Positions 1 to 7,894 of a stretch of 64,000 bases of DNA are shown one piece after another (the stretch's first letter is position 1; each line of letters opens with the position of its first letter). The stretch is from Halobacillus halophilus (GTDB lineage Bacteria; Bacillota; Bacilli; Bacillales; Halobacillaceae). A program made the translations under genes and the position numbers. The stretch spans positions 186,001 through 250,000 of the forward strand of contig NZ_JAIVAL010000002.1 of the NCBI RefSeq assembly GCF_020171985.1. Direction: 5' to 3'. The notes beneath the pieces were generated by a model. The model saw only the letters and a program-made list of their open reading frames with translations. It was not told the DNA's origin and did no database searches.

Positions 1-1023
1 CTGCAACTCAACAGCTTCCTGATCCTGCTCGTTCTCGTAGAATAAAGCAGCAGCTATAACCTCTGCAAGATGTATCGGGTCTTTTTGTACGTATTCCAGA
101 TAAGAAACGGCCGGCTGTACCAGACGGTCATTTGGCCCGAGTTTTCGTATTGGCGCTCGTCCCACACGAGTAACTTCATCTGATAAGTCCGGGTTTTCGA
201 AACGGCTGAGAATTGTTTCAATATATTCGTGGTGAACTTCCTCATCGAATTTATATTTTTCGATCAGAACCGCTCCTGATTCCTGAAGGGCCCCTCGTAT
301 TTTCTCTTTAATAGCCGGATCGTCCATAACCTGCTTAATCGTCTGGTAGCCATGGAATTTCCCTAAATAAGCAGCCACAGCATGTCCCGTGTTTACCGTG
401 AAAAGCTTGCGCTCGATGTAAGGAGTCAAATCATCCACATACGTAATTCCCTTGATTTCCGGCCGATTTCCTTGAATACCAGTCGTTTCTACTACCCATT
501 CAAAATAAGGCTCTACTTTTACCGTTAATAGATCATCCTGGTGCTGGTCCGGCACAATCCGATCCACAGCTGAATTCGGAAAGCCGATATTCTCTCTGAT
601 CCACTCTTTTTGGTCAGCACCTCTGTTTTCAAGAACATGTTCTTTCAGAATGTCACTGCCGCCTACCATATTCTCGCAGGCAATCACGTTGGCTTTATCT
701 TTTTTCTGTAGAAGACCCTGGGCTAAGACAGGCGCAATCGCAGGCAGAATATTGGGCCCGACAGCTGTCGTAATAACCTCAGCTTCTTCGATTGCTTTCA
801 TGACTGCCTGCTCATCGTTAATGCTGTTTAGCCCTGATACATTCGTGACTTCGATCGAACGATCCGTGCCGGCAAGGTCCACTTGATAGGTTCTTTTCTG
901 GTTTAGTTCATCGATTAACTCACCATTTACATCTACAAAAATGGTTTCATACCCCGCTTGAGATAACAGTGCTCCAATAAAACCTCTGCCGATATTTCCC
1001 GCTCCAAAGTGAACAGCTTTCAT
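1..1023 (-). CDS. mtlD: Mannitol-1-phosphate 5-dehydrogenase (3' end cut by window edge)
   Basis: Converts mannitol 1-phosphate to fructose 6-phosphate with NAD in the cytoplasm, the step after PTS uptake. The reverse strand reads MKAVHFGAGNIGRGFIGALL from an ATG at 1023, a typical N-terminal Rossmann dinucleotide-binding loop (GAGNIGRG). Further on it shows the family motif KLFTVNTGHA, including the catalytic-type lysine. About 341 codons lie in the window, against a usual family length of 370-390, so only the C-terminus is missing. It follows mtlF by 2 bp and is the last visible gene of the mannitol operon. Confidence 0.93.
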   Translation of the reverse strand, partial: MKAVHFGAGNIGRGFIGALLSQAGYETIFVDVNGELIDELNQKRTYQVDLAGTDRSIEVTNVSGLNSINDEQAVMKAIEEAEVITTAVGPNILPAIAPVLAQGLLQKKDKANVIACENMVGGSDILKEHVLENRGADQKEWIRENIGFPNSAVDRIVPDQHQDDLLTVKVEPYFEWVVETTGIQGNRPEIKGITYVDDLTPYIERKLFTVNTGHAVAAYLGKFHGYQTIKQVMDDPAIKEKIRGALQESGAVLIEKYKFDEEVHHEYIETILSRFENPDLSDEVTRVGRAPIRKLGPNDRLVQPAVSYLEYVQKDPIHLAEVIAAALFYENEQDQEAVELQ

Positions 1024-1025
1024 GA

Positions 1026-1463
1026 TTAATTCACCTCATTAAAGATGCTGATAATTTCTTCTTTCGATTGGGCATTGAGAATGGTATCGATGTTCTCTTC
1101 TTCTGAACACACAATAGCAATTTGGGAAAGAATCTGCAGATGCTCGTCTCCTTTTCCAGCAATTCCAATAAGCAATTTCACGATATTACCATCACCAAAA
1201 TCAACACCATCTGGAACGGTAACGACAGCAAGTCCTGTTTCTTTCACTGATTTCTTTGCATCTTCCGTACCATGAGGGATGGCTACGTAGTTTCCCATAA
1301 AGGTAGAAGTCACTTCTTCTCTTTCCATCATTTTATCAATATATGCTTCTTCTACATACCCACCATCATGTAGCAAACCTCCTACATAGCGGATCGCTTC
1401 TTCTTTAGAGCTGAACTGTGCATTCAATTCGATCGTGTTGGACGTTAAAATATTATCAGACAT
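1026..1463 (-). CDS. mtlF: Mannitol-specific PTS enzyme IIA component
   Basis: Cytoplasmic phosphocarrier that takes phosphate from HPr and passes it to the EIIB domains of MtlA. The motif GNYVAIPHGT holds the phosphorylated histidine (His64 from the chosen start), and the end CSEEENIDTI...IFNEVN is typical of MtlF. Two in-frame ATGs exist (1469 and 1463). The second, MSDNIL, is chosen because the GAGGAG Shine-Dalgarno sits 7 nt ahead of it, while the first is only 1 nt from it. The product is 145 aa, the normal size. The gene lies between mtlR and mtlD in the same operon, so EIIA is separate from EIICB here. Confidence 0.93.
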   Translation of the reverse strand: MSDNILTSNTIELNAQFSSKEEAIRYVGGLLHDGGYVEEAYIDKMMEREEVTSTFMGNYVAIPHGTEDAKKSVKETGLAVVTVPDGVDFGDGNIVKLLIGIAGKGDEHLQILSQIAIVCSEEENIDTILNAQSKEEIISIFNEVN

Positions 1464-1481
1464 TTTCATTCTCCTCTGTAA

Positions 1482-3575
1482 TTAAGATATTTTCTTCTTA
1501 AAGAATTGGTGAAGCTGGTTAGATACATAATTCTTGATCTCTTCTTCTTCCTCTTTTTCAAACACTCTTATAATTTCAGGCTCCTCAATAAGCAGGGAAC
1601 TTAAGAAACTGATAACTTCCAATCCTTCCTTACTCATGTCCTGAGGGGCAAGCATAAGGATAAGAACGGACGAAGACATCATTTCACCATCCATCCCGAC
1701 AACCTGGACGGCTTCGCTCAGCTTGATGATAGTGAAAGATGGCTCATAAATCGCTGGCTTCCTGGTGTGATACAAAGTAAGAGTGGTTCCAGGAATCCCG
1801 AGTCCTCCCACCGTTTCTCTGTTCACTAAGGCTTCCGTTATGGATTCCGCTTCTGTCAGCATGTTTTTATTCTGTAACGTGAGGCATGCATCATAGAGAA
1901 TTTCTTTTTTTGATAAACCTGAATAACTAAATACACCTAATCCGTTTAATAACTGTCCAACGGTTGCAGCGTAACGTTGAATTCCGCCTACAGAATCCTG
2001 TATGGTCTGCAGTGTTTCATCTTCTTCTGGCACATTTTCTTTAAAAGGCTTCATACTATCCATAATCTTAAGTTTACGGATTCGGTGTTCCAGCCGCTGA
2101 GTATCTGAATTCGGAAGCATCGGATTCACTAGTACATAATCCTCGATATTATCGAGCGGAATTGTAGATACGACCAGGTCATAATCCTCTTTAGCAATCT
2201 CATCTAAGTCGAATAGAGACTGGTGATCCACTTCTTCAATCTCCAGAAATTGTTTCTTAAGCTTAGCGGCTAAGATTTTCGCGGTTCCTATACCGCTTGA
2301 ACAGACCACTAACGCTTTAAAACCGCGTGAACCCTCCATATTTAATAACGCACTCGCAAAGTGCATGACAAGAAATGCCGTTTCTTCTTTAGGAAAACTA
2401 ATTTTTGGGAAAACAAATTCCGTGGCTCGTTCAAGTGTTAGAAATAATTCTGGATAGTCTTGTTCAATTTGTTCTCTTAGTGGATTTTTAATATCCATTC
2501 CCTGATGGATCCGGTATAAACTTGGCTTTAAGTGAACCACCAGGTCATTCAATAACTGATCAGATTGATGAAGATTCTGCTGTAAGGTATTCGAAACAAA
2601 TTCAATCAGCTGCTTCGCTTTAAAGGCAACACTCAAACTGCTGTCTTCCAGAATATAATCCTGATTGTACCGGACTTTCGCCCCCATCAGATGCATCGTA
2701 ATATAGCCGGTTTCCGCTTTAGGAATCGATAACTCAAAGATTTCTTCTAGCTTACTTATTAATTTTCCGGCAATATCAAACTCTTTTGTTGACTGAAGAC
2801 GAGCCAAATACTCATCTTCCATTTGAATAAATTCACCTTGCTGTAGACGTTCTATCGCTAAGGCCAAGTGAATAACCAATCCAATATAAGCACTGTCAGC
2901 CAAATGATAAGGAAGCTCCGCCCGAATAGAATTCACCGTCTGTTCAATCGTACTAATGTTTTGACGGTCAACGAGACCAAGCAAATGATCGGAGACGGCA
3001 TCCAGCGATGGTGCCGCAGGAGATTGGATGTTCTCCCTCAGCATTTTAAGAAAATCATGCTCATTCATATGCTGCATAATGATATATTGGATAGCTTCAC
3101 GGATGTTGCCTTCTTCTCCCTGAACTTCCACTCCGTATCCACGCTTACGGATTAGCTGGAGTTGAAACTTAACAAGAATCTCTTCAATCTTATCCAGGTC
3201 ATGACTAATTGTGGCCACCGTGACACCAAGTTCGTTTGATAAAGTCATGAGTTTAACTGGATCCTGGGATTCAAGCAGCCAGGAAAGAATAAGCACATGA
3301 CGTTCTTCAGGTGTATAATCAACAGAGTTTTGTTCATTAATCGACATTTTTAAATCCCGGCGTCTTTCTTCTTCTCCAAAAATAGCTATTCCTTTACCGG
3401 TTTTTTTCTCTAAGGACAAACCGTGGCTTTCCAGTACATCTTCTACGCCTTTTAAATCTCTGTGAATCGTTCTAGCACTTACATCTAAAGATTCCGCCAT
3501 GTCTTTAATGGTTAGATCTTGAGAAGTCTCAAGCAGCATCTCAATAAGTCTTCTTTCTCGTGCTGAGACATACAT
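1482..3575 (-). CDS. mtlR: Mannitol operon transcriptional activator, PRD/PTS-EIIB/EIIA type
   Basis: BglG/MtlR-type activator whose activity is set by PTS phosphorylation. N-terminal helix-turn-helix domains (residues about 1-130, with the motif SARTIHRDLKGVEDVLE) are followed by two PRD domains, an EIIB-like domain with the cysteine motif VVCSSGIGTA, and a C-terminal EIIA-like domain containing GGLGIPGTTLTLYHTR. The open frame extends to 3608, but the start at 3575 (MYVSARERR) matches the known MtlR N-terminus (MYMTAREQ in B. subtilis, from memory) and has a GAGGAG/GAAGG ribosome site. The product is 697 aa. It sits inside the operon it presumably controls, between mtlA and mtlF. Confidence 0.9.
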   Translation of the reverse strand: MYVSARERRLIEMLLETSQDLTIKDMAESLDVSARTIHRDLKGVEDVLESHGLSLEKKTGKGIAIFGEEERRRDLKMSINEQNSVDYTPEERHVLILSWLLESQDPVKLMTLSNELGVTVATISHDLDKIEEILVKFQLQLIRKRGYGVEVQGEEGNIREAIQYIIMQHMNEHDFLKMLRENIQSPAAPSLDAVSDHLLGLVDRQNISTIEQTVNSIRAELPYHLADSAYIGLVIHLALAIERLQQGEFIQMEDEYLARLQSTKEFDIAGKLISKLEEIFELSIPKAETGYITMHLMGAKVRYNQDYILEDSSLSVAFKAKQLIEFVSNTLQQNLHQSDQLLNDLVVHLKPSLYRIHQGMDIKNPLREQIEQDYPELFLTLERATEFVFPKISFPKEETAFLVMHFASALLNMEGSRGFKALVVCSSGIGTAKILAAKLKKQFLEIEEVDHQSLFDLDEIAKEDYDLVVSTIPLDNIEDYVLVNPMLPNSDTQRLEHRIRKLKIMDSMKPFKENVPEEDETLQTIQDSVGGIQRYAATVGQLLNGLGVFSYSGLSKKEILYDACLTLQNKNMLTEAESITEALVNRETVGGLGIPGTTLTLYHTRKPAIYEPSFTIIKLSEAVQVVGMDGEMMSSSVLILMLAPQDMSKEGLEVISFLSSLLIEEPEIIRVFEKEEEEEIKNYVSNQLHQFFKKKIS

Positions 3576-3627
3576 ACATCCTTCCACTCCTCTCTGTCCG
3601 TGAGCCATTGGAATAATAATTGGACAG

Positions 3628-3655
3628 AAAAGAGTCTGGTCAAGCAGACTCTTTT
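3628..3655 (-). terminator. Intra-operon hairpin between mtlA and mtlR
   Basis: Perfect 11-bp stem AAAAGAGTCTG/CAGACTCTTTT with a 6-nt loop, followed on the minus strand by TTTTCTGT. It lies just after the mtlA stop and before mtlR. It may be a leaky terminator or a processing/stability hairpin that lowers mtlRFD expression relative to mtlA. Confidence 0.6.
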
Positions 3656-3665
3656 CTCCTTTTCA

Positions 3666-5465
3666 TTATTTCTGCAACTCTGCTACTAATTCATCGTACT
3701 TCGGACTGTTTAAGAAATTATCGACGGACACATGATAAGCACTTGGAACTTTCTGCTTCGCTCGCTCCGTTAAGTCTTTATGAGTAATAACAATATCAAC
3801 GTCCTGCGGCAGGTCATTAATCGCCATGTTCGTCACGTTAATATCAATTCCCGCTTTCTTGAATTTGTTTTTCAACAGGGATGCACCCATAGCGCTGGAG
3901 CCCATTCCGGCGTCACAGGCAAATATGATTTTGTCGACTTTAGCAGCATCCACTTCTGGTACTTCTGCGGTGCCGTCAGTTTTTACTTCCTCGGAAGCGG
4001 TTTTGTTTTGTAATTCTTCTGCGAGCTCATCGTATTTCGGACTGTTCAGGAAGTTATCTACAGAAATGTGATGAGCATTCGGAACTTTCTGCTTCGCACG
4101 TTCTGTTAAGTCTTTATGAGTAATGACCACATCTACATCCTGCGGCAGATCGTTAATGGCCATATTGGTTACTTCAATATCAAGATCCGCTTTTTTGAAC
4201 TTATTTTTTAATAAGGAGGACCCCATGGCACTGGATCCCATACCGGCATCGCAGGCGAATATGATTTTATCGACTTTGGAGTAATCAAGCTTAGGAACCT
4301 CATTTGTATTACGGTTTTCCGTTGAAGTTTCTGCAGACTGTTTACCAGATAGTTGGCCAGAAACACTGCTTTTCTTCCCTTTCATGCCTTCCATCTTAGC
4401 TGTTGCTTCTTCTATATCTCCCTCATCTTCATCTTTGCTCGCTTTCAAAATAATCGAGGATACAATAAATGAAACAGTAGCAGCTACAGCTACACCAGCA
4501 GCAACTCCAAGATAGTTACCTCTTGGGGTCATCCCCATAATAGCTATGATACTTCCAGGTGAAGCAGCGGCGGTCAGTCCAGCATTGAAGAAAGCAAAAG
4601 TAGCTGTACCTGAGATACCACCAGCAATCGCGCCTAATATGACAAGTGGCTTGGATAAAATATATGGGAAGTAAATCTCGTGAATCCCACCAATGAATTG
4701 AATAATCGCTGCACCTGGTGCTGTTTGTTTAGAGACTCCTTTTCCAAAGAACATAAAGGCGAGTAATACGCCGAGACCAGGACCAGGGTTTGCTTCAAGT
4801 AAGAATAGAATCGATTTTCCTGTTTCTACAGATTGTTCTGTGCCAAGCGGCGTTAAAATACCATGGTTAATGGCGTTGTTCAGGAATACCACTTTGGCAG
4901 GTTCAATGAATAAGTTGGCTAAAGGCAATAAACCAGCTGAAATTAAGACATCCACGCCTACACCCAGAAGATCTGTGATACCTGAGAAGAGAGGACTTAA
5001 CGTAAAGTAAGCAAGAATAGCCAGTCCTGCACCCAGAATTCCGGCTGAGAAGTTATTAACGAGCATTTCAAAACCTTGACGAACTTTTCCTTCAAAGAAT
5101 TCGTCCACTTTTTTCATGCAATAACCAGCAATTGGACCAGCAACCATGGCCCCAAGGAACATTGGCGTGTCTGGTGAGCCTACAATTACACCCATGGCAG
5201 CCGTTGCGGCGACAACTCCTCCACGCAACCCATGAATCAAGCGTCCACCTGTGAAAGCAATTAATAATGGCAATAGATAATAAATCATTGGCTCAACCAT
5301 AGCGGCTAGATCTTCGTTCGGGAACCATCCGTCTGGAATAAATAAGGCTGTAATAAGTCCCCAGGCAATGAAGGCGGCAATATTCGGCATAATCATACTA
5401 CTTAAAAAGCTGCCGAACTTCTGTACTCTTGCCCTCACTCCCACTTTCTCTTGTTGTTCACTCAT
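3666..5465 (-). CDS. mtlA: Mannitol-specific PTS enzyme IICB with two tandem EIIB domains
   Basis: Membrane permease that imports and phosphorylates mannitol. The N-terminal EIIC domain (about residues 1-340) has several hydrophobic segments and the motif GGIHEIYFPY. After a linker come two nearly identical EIIB domains, each with the phosphocysteine motif FACDAGMGSSAMG: Cys405 and Cys517, 112 residues apart. By eye the two copies differ at about 10 of 90 positions. Usual Gram-positive MtlA (about 470 aa) has one EIIB; this product is 599 aa. The start ATG at 5465 (MSEQQEK) is chosen over the upstream TTG because AAGGAGG lies 7 nt ahead of it. First gene of the mtl operon. Confidence 0.93.
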   Translation of the reverse strand: MSEQQEKVGVRARVQKFGSFLSSMIMPNIAAFIAWGLITALFIPDGWFPNEDLAAMVEPMIYYLLPLLIAFTGGRLIHGLRGGVVAATAAMGVIVGSPDTPMFLGAMVAGPIAGYCMKKVDEFFEGKVRQGFEMLVNNFSAGILGAGLAILAYFTLSPLFSGITDLLGVGVDVLISAGLLPLANLFIEPAKVVFLNNAINHGILTPLGTEQSVETGKSILFLLEANPGPGLGVLLAFMFFGKGVSKQTAPGAAIIQFIGGIHEIYFPYILSKPLVILGAIAGGISGTATFAFFNAGLTAAASPGSIIAIMGMTPRGNYLGVAAGVAVAATVSFIVSSIILKASKDEDEGDIEEATAKMEGMKGKKSSVSGQLSGKQSAETSTENRNTNEVPKLDYSKVDKIIFACDAGMGSSAMGSSLLKNKFKKADLDIEVTNMAINDLPQDVDVVITHKDLTERAKQKVPNAHHISVDNFLNSPKYDELAEELQNKTASEEVKTDGTAEVPEVDAAKVDKIIFACDAGMGSSAMGASLLKNKFKKAGIDINVTNMAINDLPQDVDIVITHKDLTERAKQKVPSAYHVSVDNFLNSPKYDELVAELQK

Positions 5466-5518
5466 TTTGTTTCCTCCTTCGTCTCTCAACGCTTTTTCTC
5501 TTTGTCTGTAATTTTATT

Positions 5519-5533
5519 TTAAAGCGGTTACAA
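5519..5533 (-). promoter_or_regulatory. Candidate CcpA cre site upstream of mtlA
   Basis: Read on the minus strand, TTGTAACCGCTTTAA matches 14 of 15 positions of the cre consensus WTGNAANCGNWNNCW. It lies between the proposed mtlA promoter and the start codon, a position suited to catabolite repression. No experiment is implied. Confidence 0.5.
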
Positions 5534-5543
5534 GGCTGAAAAC

Positions 5544-5570
5544 AATATAATCTAAACGCATGTTTGTCAG
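5544..5570 (-). promoter_or_regulatory. Weak candidate promoter for the mtl operon
   Basis: Minus strand CTGACA (5565-5570) followed after 15 bp by TATATT (5544-5549). The -35 is imperfect and the spacing short, as might be expected for a promoter needing the MtlR activator. The MtlR site itself is not resolved. The rest of the 5466-5793 gap is AT-rich and shows nothing else I can name. Confidence 0.33.
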
Positions 5571-5793
5571 ATTCATTGTTGACATTATTAAACAAAGACT
5601 ATGTTTCAGTCATTTTTCATCTGGCCAATCACCTTACATAGATATAGTTATGCCGCCAGATTTTTAATTTATGTTCTACTCATAACCCTGGCTGGAGTCT
5701 GATAACCTGCCTTGAATGTTTGTTGTTCGCACTTATTCTCTTTCCTCTTTATAATAGAAATCATCACAATTACTGTAGAGGAGGACCTCTCTC

Positions 5794-6750
5794 TTGTTCG
5801 AATATCATAAAGGCTTCCAGAAGATGCTTAACAAAGATGAAATTTCATTTGGCGTGAATGTACCGCTTGAAAATTACGATAAAGAACCCCCTCAAATGCT
5901 TCATCAAGTTGAAAGAGCTCAGCTTGCTGAAAGAATGGGTTTTCAATGCTTATGGTTTCAGGATGTACTACTTGAAGACCCTACTTTTGAAGATCCGGCT
6001 ACCGGACAAATTTTCGACAGCTTAATTTATCTTACTTATCTGGCCTCCCAAACCTCGGCCATCAATTTTGGAACAGCGGCTCTGGTCACCTCCCTGCGTC
6101 ATCCGCTTCGCACAGCCAAAGAAGCTGCCAGTATTGAGCGACTCTTTCCTGAACGCTTAATGCTCGGAATTTCTTCTGGTGATCGAAGGAAAGACTTTGA
6201 AGGTCTTGGGATTGATATTATGAAACGAGGCGAGTTGTTTCGAAAGAGTTTTCATTATTTCAATGAAGTTATGGCTGAGGAATTTCCTAAGCTGGACTCA
6301 GAGTTCGGAAAGATTCACAAGTCTAATCTGGTTCCAAAGCCCACTCGCAAAATCCCTGTTTTTATGACAGGCTATTGTCAGCAAACCCTGGACTGGGTTG
6401 CTGAGCATGGAGATGGCTGGATGTTCTATCCCCAGCGTCCCGAGAAGCAGAAAGAGACCATTACAGCTTACAGGGAAAAAGTTAAAGAATACCATGGTCC
6501 CGGTGTTTTTCGTCCCTTTTTCATGCCACTTCCCCTGGAATTAATGGATGATCCCGATTACCCGCTTGAGAAAATACCTGCGGGCTACCGAACAGGGAGA
6601 AAACGTGCTGTCGAACTGCTTGAGGAATATAGAAAAGCAGGTGTGAACCATATCATGTTTGGTCTTTCCAAAAATAAACGCCCCGTTCCTGAAATCCTGC
6701 AGGAGTTGGGAGAATATGTACTCCCTCACTTCAACACATCAACAGAATAG
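5794..6750 (+). CDS. LLM-class (luciferase-like) flavin-dependent oxidoreductase
   Basis: Predicted FMN- or F420-type monooxygenase with a TIM-barrel luciferase fold; the substrate is unknown. Visible motifs include the N-terminus FQKMLNKDEISFGVNVPLE, the barrel stretch NFGTAALVTSLRHPLRTAKE and ERLMLGISSGDR, which resemble the BA3436-type luciferase-like family. The product is 318 aa, normal for the family. The start is a TTG 9 nt after GAGGAGG, with no better ATG in phase before MLNKDE. It is monocistronic, divergent from mtlA, and followed by a palindromic repeat. Confidence 0.8.
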   Translation: MFEYHKGFQKMLNKDEISFGVNVPLENYDKEPPQMLHQVERAQLAERMGFQCLWFQDVLLEDPTFEDPATGQIFDSLIYLTYLASQTSAINFGTAALVTSLRHPLRTAKEAASIERLFPERLMLGISSGDRRKDFEGLGIDIMKRGELFRKSFHYFNEVMAEEFPKLDSEFGKIHKSNLVPKPTRKIPVFMTGYCQQTLDWVAEHGDGWMFYPQRPEKQKETITAYREKVKEYHGPGVFRPFFMPLPLELMDDPDYPLEKIPAGYRTGRKRAVELLEEYRKAGVNHIMFGLSKNKRPVPEILQELGEYVLPHFNTSTE

Positions 6751-6764
6751 TCATGGTAAACCCC

Positions 6765-6805
6765 CCCACCTCAGGTCATCCATAATATGGATGACCTGAG
6801 GTGGG
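6765..6805. repeat. 41-bp perfect palindrome, copy 1
   Basis: CCCACCTCAGGTCATCCAT and its exact reverse complement form a 19-bp stem around the 3-nt loop AAT. No T-run follows, so it is not a standard terminator. Near-identical copies are at 7554-7594 and 23387-23421; copies 1 and 2 bracket the gene at 6837-7538. Confidence 0.9.
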
Positions 6806-6836
6806 TAAAATTGGGAGAATGTTAGGAGAATGATAA

Positions 6837-7538
6837 ATGAATAAACCTGAAGTTATGCTTCTCGGTACATTTCATATGGCAATGGAACCCCAAACCGTTA
6901 ATGAGCAGCAGGATCATATCCACGCGCTCGTCGAAGCTATGAAGAAATATAAGCCGACTAAGATTGCTGTGGAAAAGTCCTTTCTCATTGAAGAGGAATT
7001 AGACCGTAAATATCACGAATTTCTATCCGGTAAATTGAACCCCACCTACGATGAGGTCGAACAAATTGCTTTCCGATTGGCTCATCAACTGGAGCATCCT
7101 CGGGTATATCCCGTAGATGAAGTAGTAGATATGAATACACCTTCTTTAAATCAAGTATTCGAATGGGCGAAAGAACATCAGCCTGAATTATTTCAGGAGA
7201 TTCTTGAAGTTCAGTCGGAAATGAAGAAAATGGAAAGTGACGAAGATCTGCTTCATTCTCTGTCTTATATCAATCGGCCTGAATATATTCAGGAGCTGCA
7301 AAGGGTGTACATGAAGCTTGCAAGAGTGGGAGACCGGCAGCATCAAGTCGGGGTTCAATGGTTGAAACAATGGCACCATCGCGATCTAGCCATCTACGCA
7401 AATATTGCCCGGCTAACCGGGCCCCTTGATCGAATTTTGGTATTAATTGGAGGTGATCACCTTCACTTGCTGAATCAGTTCTTAAGTGACAGCGGAGACT
7501 TTAACATTCAATCACCTCTTTCCTACCTGCCAAAATAG
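6837..7538 (+). CDS. DUF5694-like / TraB-ChaN-type hypothetical protein
   Basis: Function unknown. The N-terminus MNKPEVMLLGTFHMAMEP carries the GTFHM motif seen in DUF5694 proteins, whose fold is thought to relate to TraB/EreA-like putative hydrolases. A later segment ILVLIGGDHLHLLNQFL has the matching GxxH feature near the C-terminus. The product is 233 aa and has no signal peptide or membrane helix. The ribosome site TAGGAG lies 8 nt before the ATG. The gene stands alone between two copies of the same 41-bp palindrome, an arrangement not explained by its coding content. Confidence 0.72.
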   Translation: MNKPEVMLLGTFHMAMEPQTVNEQQDHIHALVEAMKKYKPTKIAVEKSFLIEEELDRKYHEFLSGKLNPTYDEVEQIAFRLAHQLEHPRVYPVDEVVDMNTPSLNQVFEWAKEHQPELFQEILEVQSEMKKMESDEDLLHSLSYINRPEYIQELQRVYMKLARVGDRQHQVGVQWLKQWHHRDLAIYANIARLTGPLDRILVLIGGDHLHLLNQFLSDSGDFNIQSPLSYLPK

Positions 7539-7553
7539 AGTCATACAAAATAT

Positions 7554-7594
7554 CCCACCTCAGGTCATCCAATATTTGGATGACCTGAGGTGGG
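7554..7594. repeat. 41-bp perfect palindrome, copy 2
   Basis: Same element as at 6765-6805, with arms CCCACCTCAGGTCATCCAA and the exact complement around the loop TAT. Relative to copy 1, the innermost pair is swapped on both sides (T-A to A-T), so pairing is kept. It lies 15 bp after a stop codon and lacks a T-tract. Confidence 0.9.
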
Positions 7595-7605
7595 AAGTAA
7601 TGGCA

Positions 7606-7827
7606 TTATGTTTGTGGTTTTTCATTTGGATCTTTTTCTTCTTCCTGGAGGAAGTCTTCTTCTTCATGGAACTCCTGACTGGTTTGTCCGGTTATATAGT
7701 CAAAAGGAGTGTAAGAATGGGAAGTGTCTATTGACTCTTTCTTAATAAACAACTTATAAGCTACAAGGATCATCAATATACATAAAGCTGCCCCAACAAT
7801 TAATATTCCAAAAACATTTAATATCAT
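7606..7827 (-). CDS. DUF3951-like single-pass membrane protein
   Basis: Small 73-aa protein of unknown role. One N-terminal transmembrane helix (about residues 3-25, NVFGILIVGAALCILMILVA) is followed by a cytoplasmic-type tail with YTPFDYITGQ, the signature I associate with DUF3951, and an acidic C-terminus. AGGAGAGGT precedes the ATG. It is upstream of the BCCT carrier on the same strand but separated from it by 297 nt of its own coding direction end and a terminator lies only after the BCCT gene, so co-transcription from the BCCT side is possible. Confidence 0.7.
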   Translation of the reverse strand: MILNVFGILIVGAALCILMILVAYKLFIKKESIDTSHSYTPFDYITGQTSQEFHEEEDFLQEEEKDPNEKPQT

Positions 7828-7858
7828 AGGACCTCTCCTTTTGATCTATTCTAACACG

Positions 7859-7888
7859 AAAAACCTCCGCGTCATGCACGGAGGCTTC
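7859..7888 (-). terminator. Terminator after the BCCT carrier gene
   Basis: CCTCCG/CGGAGG stem with a 9-nt loop followed on the minus strand by TTTTTCG. It lies 6 bp past the stop codon of the gene at 7895-9529. Confidence 0.7.
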
Positions 7889-7894
7889 TCTTAC

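Noticed and set aside
6765-6805. Palindrome considered as an ordinary rho-independent terminator
   Set aside because: The stem is long and GC-mixed but no T-run follows on either strand, and the same sequence recurs at unrelated loci.
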